From NCBI RefSeq assembly GCF_007988945.1, contig NZ_BJVC01000001.1, positions 682,001-746,000 of the forward strand: DNA of 64,000 bases, read 5' to 3'. This stretch comes from Swaminathania salitolerans. GTDB taxonomy: Bacteria > Pseudomonadota > Alphaproteobacteria > Acetobacterales > Acetobacteraceae. Of this stretch, positions 53,056 to 61,578 are shown in pieces. The position numbers and the translations under genes were made by a program. Position 1 is the first letter of the stretch, and the number at the start of each line of letters is the position of its first letter. The notes under the pieces were generated by a model, which saw nothing but the letters and a program-made list of their open reading frames with translations, was not told where the DNA came from and made no database searches.

Positions 53056-53138
53056 ACTTACGCTGCGTCCATCGCTCGTCTATCGCATGTCCGCACAAAG
53101 CGTTAACCTCGCCGAAGCGGTGAGAAGAGAGGTGCGCG

Positions 53139-54605
53139 ATGAGCGAGAGGGAACAGACAGCGTCATTCGATCGGGTCGGGAGCGGGTTCGAACCTTTCGA
53201 TACCGCGGATGCAGCGCTCGATCGTATCGAGGCCCTGTACGAGTCGGGGGCAAGACATCTCCGCGAGGCTTTTGCCGAACGGCGACCCGCCGAGGCTTTC
53301 TATCCCTATCTGGCGTTTTCGCTCAGGCCGGGCGATATCCCCGATGACGTCAAGCCGCGTTTCGGGGTCGTTCTCGAGCCGGGGTTCTACGGCACGACCC
53401 TGACGCGCCCGGAGCTTTTTCGCAGCTACTGGCAGGCCCAGATCGAAAACCTTCTGCAATGCTACCGTCAGCCCGTTCATGTGGGGCTGTCCCGTCGTCC
53501 CATGCCCCTGCCATACGTGATGGAGGAGGCCGTCACCGGACTGACGGAGAGCGATCTCAAGCTGCTTCGCAACAATTATGCGCTTCCGGACCTGCATGCG
53601 ACCGACGACACGATCGCGAATTGCGAGATCATTCCCGATCAGGGGGCTCCACGCGCGCTTGCCCTGTTTACGGCAGAACGAACCGATTATTCGCTCGCCC
53701 GCCTGCATCATTATACCGGAACGGCGCCGCGCCATTTCCAGCGCTTCATCCTGCTGACGAATTATCAGCGTTATGTCGACGGCTTCCGCGACTTTGCCCG
53801 AAGCTGCATCGACGGGGAGGCATCCGATCCCGAGCATCGTGCATACGATGCCTTCATCGAGCCGGGAGACGCCGTGTACACCCGCGACGGCCAGCACGGT
53901 CAGCCGCTCGAGACCCTGCCCCAGATGCCGGCCTATCACCTGCGTCGTCCCGATGGCGATGGCATCACGCTGATCAATATCGGCGTCGGCCCGTCCAATG
54001 CGAAGACCATCACCGATCATCTGGCGGTGCTGCGTCCGCATTGCTGGCTGATGGTGGGTCACTGCGCCGGGCTGCGGCGCACGCAGCTTCTGGGCGATTA
54101 CGTGCTGGCGCACGGCTATGTGCGCGACGATCACGTGCTCGATGACGATCTGCCGACCTGGGTTCCCGTCCCGCCGATCGCCGAGGTTCAGGTCGCGCTC
54201 CAGGAAGCCATGCAGGCGGTGACCGGTCTCGAGGAGCGGGACATAAAGACCCGGTTGCGCACCGGCACCGTTCTTACGACGGATAACCGGAACTGGGAGC
54301 TGCGCCTGCGTTCCCTTTTCACCCAGATCAACATGAGCCGCTCGATCGCGGTGGACATGGAATCGGCCACCATCGCAGCCAATGGGTTCCGTTTCCGCGT
54401 GCCGTACGGAACCTTGCTCTGCGTATCCGACAAGCCGCTCCATGGCGAACTGAAGCTCAGAGGCATGGCAAACGCCTTCTACAGGGAGCGTGTCAGCCAG
54501 CATCTCATGGTAGGGATCGAGACGATGAGGCTGCTCAGACTGCGCGGGGTGGACAGTCTGCATTCGCGCAAGCTGCGCGGCTTCGACGAGCCGGCTTTTC
54601 GATAG
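53139..54605 (+). CDS. amn: AMP nucleosidase
   Basis: A 488-residue AMP nucleosidase, similar in length to the E. coli enzyme. The N-terminal regulatory domain includes YPYLAFSLRPGDIP and RPELFRSYW. The C-terminal phosphorylase-like domain has INIGVGPSNAKTITDHLAVL, WLMVGHCAGLR, and AVDMESATIAANGFRFRVPY. It splits AMP to adenine and ribose 5-phosphate, controlling adenylate pools. AGAGG lies before the ATG. It diverges from the DUF6525-like gene across a palindrome. Confidence 0.95.
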   Translation: MSEREQTASFDRVGSGFEPFDTADAALDRIEALYESGARHLREAFAERRPAEAFYPYLAFSLRPGDIPDDVKPRFGVVLEPGFYGTTLTRPELFRSYWQAQIENLLQCYRQPVHVGLSRRPMPLPYVMEEAVTGLTESDLKLLRNNYALPDLHATDDTIANCEIIPDQGAPRALALFTAERTDYSLARLHHYTGTAPRHFQRFILLTNYQRYVDGFRDFARSCIDGEASDPEHRAYDAFIEPGDAVYTRDGQHGQPLETLPQMPAYHLRRPDGDGITLINIGVGPSNAKTITDHLAVLRPHCWLMVGHCAGLRRTQLLGDYVLAHGYVRDDHVLDDDLPTWVPVPPIAEVQVALQEAMQAVTGLEERDIKTRLRTGTVLTTDNRNWELRLRSLFTQINMSRSIAVDMESATIAANGFRFRVPYGTLLCVSDKPLHGELKLRGMANAFYRERVSQHLMVGIETMRLLRLRGVDSLHSRKLRGFDEPAFR

Positions 54606-54728
54606 GCGCATGAAAAGCCATCCCGGGGGGCGAGGAAGCCGGATGATACCCAAGAGACCTCCGGTCGAGCCCTTTCGGGACGCAGCCGCGCTTCCAGGAA
54701 CCGCTCCCCCGACCCATACCGGAAACCC

Positions 54729-56546
54729 ATGACAGGAAGGACGCCCGCATTCATGGCACAGAACGATTTGGCCGCATTGCCGCGCTGGGATCTCTCCGAT
54801 CTCTATGACGGGCTCGAGGATCCGGCGATCGAACGCGATCTCGCGCAATGCGAGGAAGAGGCCCGCGCCTTTTCAGGACGATGGAAGGGCCGTCTGACTG
54901 CCGCCTCCGCGCAGGATCTGGACGCTTCCATCGCCGGTTACGAGCGCATCGACCAGCGCATGGGGCGACTTGCGGCATTCGCGCAGCTCAGCTTTGCCGC
55001 CCGGACGAGCGACGCCGCAACCGGGCGCTTTTCCCAGGGTATGACCGAACGTCTGACGGAGATCTCCTCCCATCTCCTCTTTTTCACGCTCGAGCTGAAC
55101 CGTATCGGCGACGAGGATCTCGCTGCCCGCGTGCAGGATCCGGCCTTGTCCCGCTGGGCACCCTTCCTGCGCGATTTGCGGGTCTGGCGCCCCTATCAGC
55201 TCTCCGACGAGGTCGAGCAGGTTCTGGTCGAGAAATCCGTGACGGGGCGCGCCTCGTGGAATCGCCTTTTCGACGAGACGATGGCCTCCCTCACCGTGAC
55301 GCTCGAAGGGGAGGAGCGCCCTCTGGGCGATGCGCTCGACCAGCTCTCCAGCCCGGATCGGGAGAAGCGTCGTCTCGCGGCGGGTGAGGTCAGCCGTGTT
55401 CTCGGGGCCAATCAGCGCCTGCTCGTTCTGATCACCAATACCCTCGCCAAGGACAAGGCCATCGAGGACGGAATGCGGGGTTTCTCCCGCCCCTGTTCGA
55501 GCCGCAACCGGGCGAATATGGTGGAAGATGAGGTCGTCGATGCGCTGGTTGCTGCCGTCGATGCCGATTACGCGCGTCTCGCGCATCGCTATTACACGCT
55601 CAAGGCCGGATGGCTCGGGCTGGAGACGCTCGAGCACTGGGATCGCAATGCCCCCCTGCCGGGAGACGATGACAGATCGATCCCGTGGGACGAGGCGAAA
55701 TCCGTGGTTCGCGATGCCTATACGCGCTTCGACCCGCGTCTCGGCGCTCTGGTCGGTGCGTTCATGGATCGCGACTGGATCGATGTCCCTCCCGTGCCGG
55801 GCAAGTCTTCCGGGGCCTTCGCCCATCCTGTGACGCCCGACGTTCATCCCTATATTCTGCTGAACTATCACGGTCGCACGCGCGACGTGATGACGCTCGC
55901 CCATGAGCTCGGTCACGGTGCGCATCAGATACTGGCTGCAAAGCAGGGCTATCTTCAGTCCTCGACACCACTCACCCTTGCCGAGACCGCATCGGTCTTC
56001 GGAGAGATGCTGACCTTTCGCGCGCTTCTGGACTCAGAGACCGATCCCGCCCGCCGTCGCACCATGCTCGCCGGCAAGGTCGAGGATATGCTGAATACCG
56101 TGGTGCGCCAGGTGGCCTTCTATCAGTTCGAGACGAAGGTTCATGACGAAAGGCGCCACGGAGAACTCTCTCCGGAGCGACTGGGAGAAATCTGGCGGGA
56201 CGTGCAGACACGCAGCCTCGGACCAGCATTTTCCTTCACGCCCGATTACGATATCTACTGGTCGTATGTGCCGCATTTCATCCATGCGCCTTTCTACGTT
56301 TACGCCTACGCATTCGGGGATTGTCTGGTGAACGCGCTCTATGGCGTCTATGAAAGCGGAACAGCGGGCTTCCAGGATCGTTATATCGCCATGCTCGAAG
56401 CCGGAGGAACGAAGCGCCATGCGGAGCTTCTCGAACCCTTCGGGCTGGATGCCACCGATCCGGGGTTCTGGCGCAAGGGGCTGGATGTCATTTCGGGTTT
56501 CATTGACGAGCTCGAAGCTCAGGATAAACAGGACAAGACGGCTTAA
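54729..56546 (+). CDS. M3 family oligoendopeptidase (PepF type)
   Basis: A 605-residue zinc peptidase. The metal site HELGHGAHQ lies near residue 394-402, followed by the downstream Glu in LAETASVFGEM. RWDLSDLY at the N-terminus and IYWSYVPHFIHAPFYVYAY near the C-terminus are typical of bacterial PepF/M3B enzymes. It degrades oligopeptides in the cytoplasm. Either ATG at 54729 or ATG at 54753 may be used; AGGAAGG sits between them, slightly favouring the second. The ABC1 kinase starts 3 bases after the stop. Confidence 0.93.
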   Translation: MTGRTPAFMAQNDLAALPRWDLSDLYDGLEDPAIERDLAQCEEEARAFSGRWKGRLTAASAQDLDASIAGYERIDQRMGRLAAFAQLSFAARTSDAATGRFSQGMTERLTEISSHLLFFTLELNRIGDEDLAARVQDPALSRWAPFLRDLRVWRPYQLSDEVEQVLVEKSVTGRASWNRLFDETMASLTVTLEGEERPLGDALDQLSSPDREKRRLAAGEVSRVLGANQRLLVLITNTLAKDKAIEDGMRGFSRPCSSRNRANMVEDEVVDALVAAVDADYARLAHRYYTLKAGWLGLETLEHWDRNAPLPGDDDRSIPWDEAKSVVRDAYTRFDPRLGALVGAFMDRDWIDVPPVPGKSSGAFAHPVTPDVHPYILLNYHGRTRDVMTLAHELGHGAHQILAAKQGYLQSSTPLTLAETASVFGEMLTFRALLDSETDPARRRTMLAGKVEDMLNTVVRQVAFYQFETKVHDERRHGELSPERLGEIWRDVQTRSLGPAFSFTPDYDIYWSYVPHFIHAPFYVYAYAFGDCLVNALYGVYESGTAGFQDRYIAMLEAGGTKRHAELLEPFGLDATDPGFWRKGLDVISGFIDELEAQDKQDKTA

Positions 56547-56549
56547 GCG

Positions 56550-57917
56550 ATGACGACCCCGAAAGATCTCGATCAGACCGGCCTTTTCGGCGAATTCAAA
56601 CGGATGGCCCGCGCTTCCGGAACGGTGGGCGGCATCGCCACGCGGGTGATCGGCAATCGTCTGGGTTTCAAGTCCAATCAGGCCATTCATGCCAACGATC
56701 TGCGTGCCGCTCTGGGCGGGCTGAAAGGGCCCCTCATGAAGGGGGCGCAGATTCTCTCGACCATTCCGGGCGCGCTTCCGGAGGAATATGCGACCCAGCT
56801 TGCGGAGCTTCAGGCCAACGCCCCGCCCATGGCATGGAGTTTCGTGCGGCGTCGTATGACGGCCGAGCTCGGCCCGAACTGGGAGCGGCGTTTCCGGTCT
56901 TTCTCGCATCAGGCTGTGGCCGCTGCCAGTCTCGGCCAGGTGCACCGCGCGACCACCGCGACGGGCGAGGATGTGGCGTGCAAACTGCAATATCCCGACA
57001 TGAACGCGGCGGTGGAATCCGATCTCCGCCAGTTCCGTGTCGTGGTCGGGCTGGTCCAGCAATTCCTCCCTGCGATCAAGCAGGACGAGGTGGTGCGCGA
57101 GCTCGAGGAGCGCCTGAGAGAGGAGCTCGATTACGAGCGCGAGGCGTCGCATATGCGGCTTTATCGCGCGATGCTCGGCCATATTCCCGAAGTCACGATT
57201 CCTCTGCCGGTCGAGGCGCTTTCGACCCGCCGGCTCCTGACCATGGAATGGGTGACAGGAAGGGGGATCCAGAAGATCCTGGACGCCAATCCCTCGCAGG
57301 AAGAGCGCAATGCCATTGCGACCGCGCTCTTCAAGGCGTGGTACACGCCGGTCTATCGTTACGGGATCATCCATGGCGATCCGCATATGGGCAATTTCAC
57401 GATCCGGCCCGACTGGGGGCTGAACCTGCTCGATTTCGGGGCCATCCGCATTTTCCCCGCCCATTTCATCAAGGGCATTATCGATCTCTTCAACGCCCTG
57501 CGCGACAATGACGAGGACATGGCCTTCGCGGCCTATGAGGCATGGGGGTTCAAGGGACTCTCGCGCGATACCGCGGCCGTTCTCAACGAATGGGCGCGCT
57601 TCATCTACGGCCCTCTCATGGACGACCGGGAGCGTTTCATACAGGAAAGCGACGACCCCAATTTCGGCCGCGACATTGCCGAGCGGGTCTATGAGGGACT
57701 CAAGCGCACGGGTGGCGTCAGACCGTCGCGGGAATTCGTTCTCGTCGATCGGTCCGCGATCGGGCTCGGCAGCGTGTTCCTGCGTCTCAGGGCGAAGCTC
57801 AACTGGCACCGCCTCTTTCAGGATCTCATCAGGGATTTCGACGAGACCGCTCTGGCAGAACGCCAGAAAGCCGCGCTCGCCGAGGCGCGCGTTCCGCCAC
57901 CGCTCCAGGGACTTTAG
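56550..57917 (+). CDS. ABC1/ADCK/UbiB-family atypical kinase
   Basis: A 455-residue UbiB-like protein. The family N-terminal motif KxGQ appears as KGAQ in PLMKGAQILST (about 62-72). AAASLGQVHRA is the Ala-rich nucleotide loop, LQYPDM holds the ATP lysine region, EELDYEREASHM the family Glu, HGDPHMGNF the catalytic loop and LDFGAIR the metal Asp. There is no C-terminal membrane pair, so it differs from UbiB proper. Such proteins support ubiquinone or lipid metabolism as ATPases. Coupled to the M3 peptidase gene by a 3-base gap. Confidence 0.9.
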   Translation: MTTPKDLDQTGLFGEFKRMARASGTVGGIATRVIGNRLGFKSNQAIHANDLRAALGGLKGPLMKGAQILSTIPGALPEEYATQLAELQANAPPMAWSFVRRRMTAELGPNWERRFRSFSHQAVAAASLGQVHRATTATGEDVACKLQYPDMNAAVESDLRQFRVVVGLVQQFLPAIKQDEVVRELEERLREELDYEREASHMRLYRAMLGHIPEVTIPLPVEALSTRRLLTMEWVTGRGIQKILDANPSQEERNAIATALFKAWYTPVYRYGIIHGDPHMGNFTIRPDWGLNLLDFGAIRIFPAHFIKGIIDLFNALRDNDEDMAFAAYEAWGFKGLSRDTAAVLNEWARFIYGPLMDDRERFIQESDDPNFGRDIAERVYEGLKRTGGVRPSREFVLVDRSAIGLGSVFLRLRAKLNWHRLFQDLIRDFDETALAERQKAALAEARVPPPLQGL

Positions 57918-58112
57918 GCGCCAGCGCCCGGGTTCTTTTCCATCGATGTTATGGATGAAGAGCCCGGTTCCATCGTGTCGAGAGGGCTGGTCCGCCCGAA
58001 CGGACCCCACGGTGCAGCCGGAGCGAAACGAAGCAGGAATACTCAGCTGAGGGAACCCTCCGGCATCCAGCCGCAGGGCTTCGTCAAGGGCGCTAGTCTA
58101 CCGGATTTGTAA

Positions 58113-58439
58113 CGATATCCGGCAGATCTTTCTGACCAGAGATTCGTTCATGATGACCTGCTCCGAGTATATCTCGGTTCAGACAATGAAATTACCTCTC
58201 TTCAACCACATCCTGTCACATCGTACTGTGTCGAGAGCAGCTCCGCTGCCTACAGATTCGGTCTGAACGGTTCGATGCTATCGGCATGTGCAGTTCGGAA
58301 TACTGGATCTCCGGACAATCCCCCATATGCGACGACTGATAAGCCTCATCTCGCAGGAGGATATCATATTGTCACCTTCCGATATGACGACAATCACCTA
58401 TTGTCCATCTATCAGGGGGAAAATGGCTGGGGTCTATAG
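58113..58439 (+). pseudogene. Start-less open frame, probable gene remnant
   Basis: An open frame of 108 codons runs from the TAA at 58110 to a TAG at 58437 with no ATG, GTG or good TTG near its 5' end; the first ATG (58275) lacks a ribosome site and would give 54 residues. The translation looks protein-like, e.g. DDLLRVYLGSDNEI, AAYRFGLNGSM and GGYHIVTFRYDDNHLLSIYQ, the last resembling a strand of concanavalin-type lectin domains. I read it as the C-terminal remnant of a lost surface or carbohydrate-binding protein. Confidence 0.45.
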
Positions 58440-58482
58440 TAGAAATAATTTAGAATTATTATCAATAAAATATTTGAATATC

Positions 58483-58552
58483 TCTATTTTCCTGACCGTT
58501 GCGGCAGAAATAAGGAATAACTGTATTTTTACTTCTATTCTAGGAAAATAGA
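58483..58552. repeat. 11-bp inverted repeat in AT-rich tract
   Basis: TCTATTTTCCT (58483-58493) and AGGAAAATAGA (58542-58552) are perfect inverted copies, 48 bases apart, ending about 50 bases before the start of the repeat-protein gene. They could be operator half-sites or flank a mobile unit. Confidence 0.6.
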
Positions 58553-58602
58553 CATTCTCCTGATGTGTGTCTTTGCCAATTTCTTCTTCTGGTAGGATTC
58601 GC

Positions 58603-61134
58603 ATGTCAGATTTTTTTTCGGTTTTGCCCTCCGCCAATCGTTCGGTCGAGGAAGTGCTTGCCATTGGCGAGAAGGGAGGCGGTTTCGCGACCGAGCCGGT
58701 TTCCGGATCAGCGATCGTGCAGGAAACTGGGGCGTCGCACGAGATCGTCGCACCGGGGAGTGCGGCCGATCAGCTTGTGGCCCTCCAGATCAGAGATCTC
58801 GCAAATGAAGCGGTCACGCCAAGCCCCGGCGTCTCTCGTCATGACCCTTTGGCGTCTTCAACTCCGGAAACGATAGGCCAGTCATTCGATCGGGCAGGCA
58901 ACGCTGCGGCGAGCGTTCTCGCGGTAGAGGCCAAGGGGATCGGAGCAACACAGGATGCAGGAACCGGACTTCCTCAATTGCAATTCCTTAGCGATGAAAC
59001 AGTGCTCAGGACTGCGCCAGCACCGTTCATACTGGATTTGAGAGGGCGTCTGGGCGAGATGATTTCTTCGGTTCAGGGACGCGCCGTCAGCATATCCGAT
59101 GATGCATGGATCGGGACTCAGCAGGGCTCCATCGAGCGAGGTGAGAAAACTGAGTTGCAGGTGCGGCAGGAGCTTGCACGATGGTCTGCACAGCGCGGGA
59201 TTTACGATCAGACTTTCCGGGATGTGTACGGATTCGATCCGGTGGGCGGAGATCGCGATTATGCGGCTGTCAGGATTGGAGATGGCTGGTCGATACGGGA
59301 TTATCGCTGGAACGAAGCGCACTCCGAACGGGGGCTGTCGAATCTGCAGACCCTTGTGCCGCGGATCATGGGACGATCCTTCCAGTCTGGAGATAACCCA
59401 TGGCGCGACAGAACAGCAGATGCGATCGGGTCCGCCAACCTCACTTTCTCACGTGCGCGCCACGATCTGGCTTTCTATCCCCAAACCTACGATCGAGTGA
59501 AAAACGCCCTCTACCCGTCCGTTCTCAATCGTATTGGTGATGAGGGCGGAGTGAAGACGGCCCAGAACGATCTTGCAAACGGTATCGATTGGGAAACGCT
59601 CCGGCGCAGGCTGGCGTCCTCTACCGAGGCCTATAATCGGATCAAAAACGACCTTTATCCTTCCGTTCTCAATCGTGCAGGCGACGAAGGCGGAGTGAAG
59701 TCAGCTCAAGGCGATCTTGCGCGTGGTGAGAGCTGGGAGGGAGTCCGCCGACGGATGGCATTTTCTACCGAGGCCTATAACCGGATCAGGAACGAACTCT
59801 ATCCCGCCATTCTCGATCGAACGGGCGATGAAGGTGGCGTGAAAACAGCGCAGAACGATCTTGCGAGAGGTGTTGATTGGGGAAAACTCCGGCGCCGCAT
59901 CGCCTTTTCCGATGAGGCCTATAACCGGATCAGGAACGGACTCTATCCTGCGACACTCGATCGCCTGGGAGATGAAGGAGGTGTCCGCAACGCACAGAAT
60001 GCCCTGGCTAACGGAAAGAGCTTTTCAGAGATCCGGCGAGACAAGGCCTTCTCCGAAGAAGCGCGCAACACTATCTTGCGGCTTGGCGGAGCAGCGCTCG
60101 GGCGACCATTGTCCCAGGCTGAGCTTTTGACTTATCAGAATGAACTTGCGGACGGCAGAACGCTCGAGGATTTGCACAAGTGTGGCTTCAGGCCCATCGT
60201 CTCGATTGTTTTCTCGAATCCCAGCGTAGATGGCCCAAATCTCAAGATGAATACTCAGGGGATTTTGAATGGGCAACCGGAGTTTTATGATCGGTACACC
60301 ACCTTGGATGGTGGCGTTTCGTCCGACTGGGGCGTGGTGCAGTGGAGTGGACAAACCCCTCTGACGCCTGATGCTGGTAAGGCATCGCAGGTCTGGGATA
60401 AGAATTATGGTACGTCGATAGGACATTGGAGCCAGGGATCGGCGACATCCGAGCTAGGCAGAACAGAATTCAACGTCTTTCGAGACCCGGCTGACGGTCA
60501 CTATGTCTATCAGATGGCTGCCCAGGGCGGCGAATTGCTGGACGTTCAGATAGCGACCCTCGGAACGCAAGACCTCAATCTTTCCTTCGATCATCAGGTA
60601 ACGGCGTCTCTTGTTCAGGGTGTGTCCGGTTATCGCGGAAACACAGGAACGTATCAGGCAGGAGTTAATTTCACGATAAACTATAAGACAAAAAATTTGA
60701 GTTTCGGTTTGTTTCTACAATTCGAGTCAATAGATTATACCGGCGATCCAGATGGCTATTTCTATCTTCCTCAAACTCTGGGTGGAAGTATATTCAACGT
60801 GTTTGGGCCAACGGCCGATTACATCAATCCGCTCAGGAGCGAGAATGACGGTGTCATGTACAAGACGACCATAGATGTTAATACGGGCCTCATGCGAGCC
60901 ATAAACGCGCTGAGAGGAATGTATCGAGACCTCCCAGCGGAGATAACCGATCTCCGGAACTGGTATCTCGATGGATGCTATATCGGAGTGGAAACAATAG
61001 GGTCAGGACAAATTTCTGATGTGACCGGATATTACAATGTGAAGGATCCGGTCGTTTCCTACGATCGTCATACGAATGTCTCGTTCTCTGAGTCATGTTA
61101 CGAAAAGAAAGTCGTGACCATGACGAAAGCCTGA
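58603..61134 (+). CDS. Large protein with 48-residue DUF4214-like repeats, unknown C-terminal domain
   Basis: An 843-residue protein of unknown function. Residues 1-175 are low-complexity/helical. About 190-290 holds one or two diverged units (IYDQTFRDVYGFDPVGG). About 295-486 has four exact 48-residue repeats with consensus AYNRIRNxLYP, RxGDEGGVKxAQNDLARG and W..LRRR, and 487-528 a fifth with LGRPLSQAELLTYQNELADG. This resembles DUF4214. The last 315 residues are beta-rich (FNVFRDPADGHYVYQMAAQGG, GYFYLPQTLGGSIF) and unrecognised. No signal peptide, so type I secretion is possible by family analogy. ATG at 58603 has TAGGA; a GTG 36 bases earlier is less likely. Base composition is A+T-richer than the neighbours, suggesting transfer. 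Confidence 0.85.
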   Translation: MSDFFSVLPSANRSVEEVLAIGEKGGGFATEPVSGSAIVQETGASHEIVAPGSAADQLVALQIRDLANEAVTPSPGVSRHDPLASSTPETIGQSFDRAGNAAASVLAVEAKGIGATQDAGTGLPQLQFLSDETVLRTAPAPFILDLRGRLGEMISSVQGRAVSISDDAWIGTQQGSIERGEKTELQVRQELARWSAQRGIYDQTFRDVYGFDPVGGDRDYAAVRIGDGWSIRDYRWNEAHSERGLSNLQTLVPRIMGRSFQSGDNPWRDRTADAIGSANLTFSRARHDLAFYPQTYDRVKNALYPSVLNRIGDEGGVKTAQNDLANGIDWETLRRRLASSTEAYNRIKNDLYPSVLNRAGDEGGVKSAQGDLARGESWEGVRRRMAFSTEAYNRIRNELYPAILDRTGDEGGVKTAQNDLARGVDWGKLRRRIAFSDEAYNRIRNGLYPATLDRLGDEGGVRNAQNALANGKSFSEIRRDKAFSEEARNTILRLGGAALGRPLSQAELLTYQNELADGRTLEDLHKCGFRPIVSIVFSNPSVDGPNLKMNTQGILNGQPEFYDRYTTLDGGVSSDWGVVQWSGQTPLTPDAGKASQVWDKNYGTSIGHWSQGSATSELGRTEFNVFRDPADGHYVYQMAAQGGELLDVQIATLGTQDLNLSFDHQVTASLVQGVSGYRGNTGTYQAGVNFTINYKTKNLSFGLFLQFESIDYTGDPDGYFYLPQTLGGSIFNVFGPTADYINPLRSENDGVMYKTTIDVNTGLMRAINALRGMYRDLPAEITDLRNWYLDGCYIGVETIGSGQISDVTGYYNVKDPVVSYDRHTNVSFSESCYEKKVVTMTKA
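59485..60060 (+). repeat. 144-bp tandem repeats (4 copies) within the gene
   Basis: Four consecutive 144-bp units encode 48-residue repeats without any insertion or deletion. Copies share blocks such as GATGAAGGCGGAGTGAAG-like and GCCTATAACCGGATCA. A diverged fifth unit follows. Confidence 0.9.
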
Positions 61135-61305
61135 GAGGCGGCATGCCCGTAGCGACGAGGGATGACGGGATATCGCCCGTCATCGCGAGAGAACGAGGCA
61201 GTGATTTTCCTCCCCGCAGACGGAAGGATGAAAGACAGACTGTCGAGGGATGCTCCGGGCCCGCAGCCCTGGTTCGCGGCGAAGCGATAGGACTACGGCG
61301 CCGGA

Positions 61306-61521
61306 GTGCCGATTGCGTGGGAAGGGTGGTTGTTGCTGATCGGCCTTCTCGTATTTGCGATGCTGCCGGTCATCGTCTCGGTCCTGTTCCACCCCGCGCG
61401 TCCCGACCTCGTCTTCGCAGGGTGTTTCGCTTGCGGGATCGGTGGCATCCTCTGCATGGTCCCGCTGGTCAGGAATCGGACCAGGGAAGGATGGCGCTGG
61501 CGCTGGGGAAATCCGCTCTGA
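61306..61521 (+). CDS. Small two-segment membrane protein, unknown
   Basis: A 71-residue protein from a GTG. Two hydrophobic segments are visible: WEGWLLLIGLLVFAMLPVIV (about 5-24) and LVFAGCFACGIGGILCMVP (about 35-53), with a basic aromatic tail REGWRWRWGN. A weak AGGA lies about 13 bases upstream. Length, composition and the conserved-looking WxGWLLL start suggest a real small inner-membrane protein. A 171-base spacer without features separates it from the repeat protein. Confidence 0.5.
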   Translation: MPIAWEGWLLLIGLLVFAMLPVIVSVLFHPARPDLVFAGCFACGIGGILCMVPLVRNRTREGWRWRWGNPL

Positions 61522-61578
61522 GAGATGTGTCGCCCCGGCGGGATTTGCGATCCTGCAGCGCGGGCGATACCGGCAGGA

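Larger units (their letters stand above)
57918..58602. other. 685-base AT-rich spacer before the repeat protein
   Basis: The left part (to about 58080) is of normal composition and has small hairpins, for example GGTCCG/CGGACC at 57989-58006. From about 58110 composition shifts toward A+T. It contains a start-less open frame (58113-58439), a strongly A+T-rich tract (about 58434-58550) and an 11-bp inverted repeat. No RNA gene or IS end was recognised. Confidence 0.7.

Noticed and set aside
58288-58551. 87-codon plus-strand frame in the AT-rich spacer
   Set aside because: It overlaps the more protein-like remnant frame, lacks a ribosome site, and its second half just reads through the A+T tract.
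57918-58602. Insertion sequence or prophage scar
   Set aside because: No transposase or integrase fragment, no target-site duplication and no tRNA are visible near the island.
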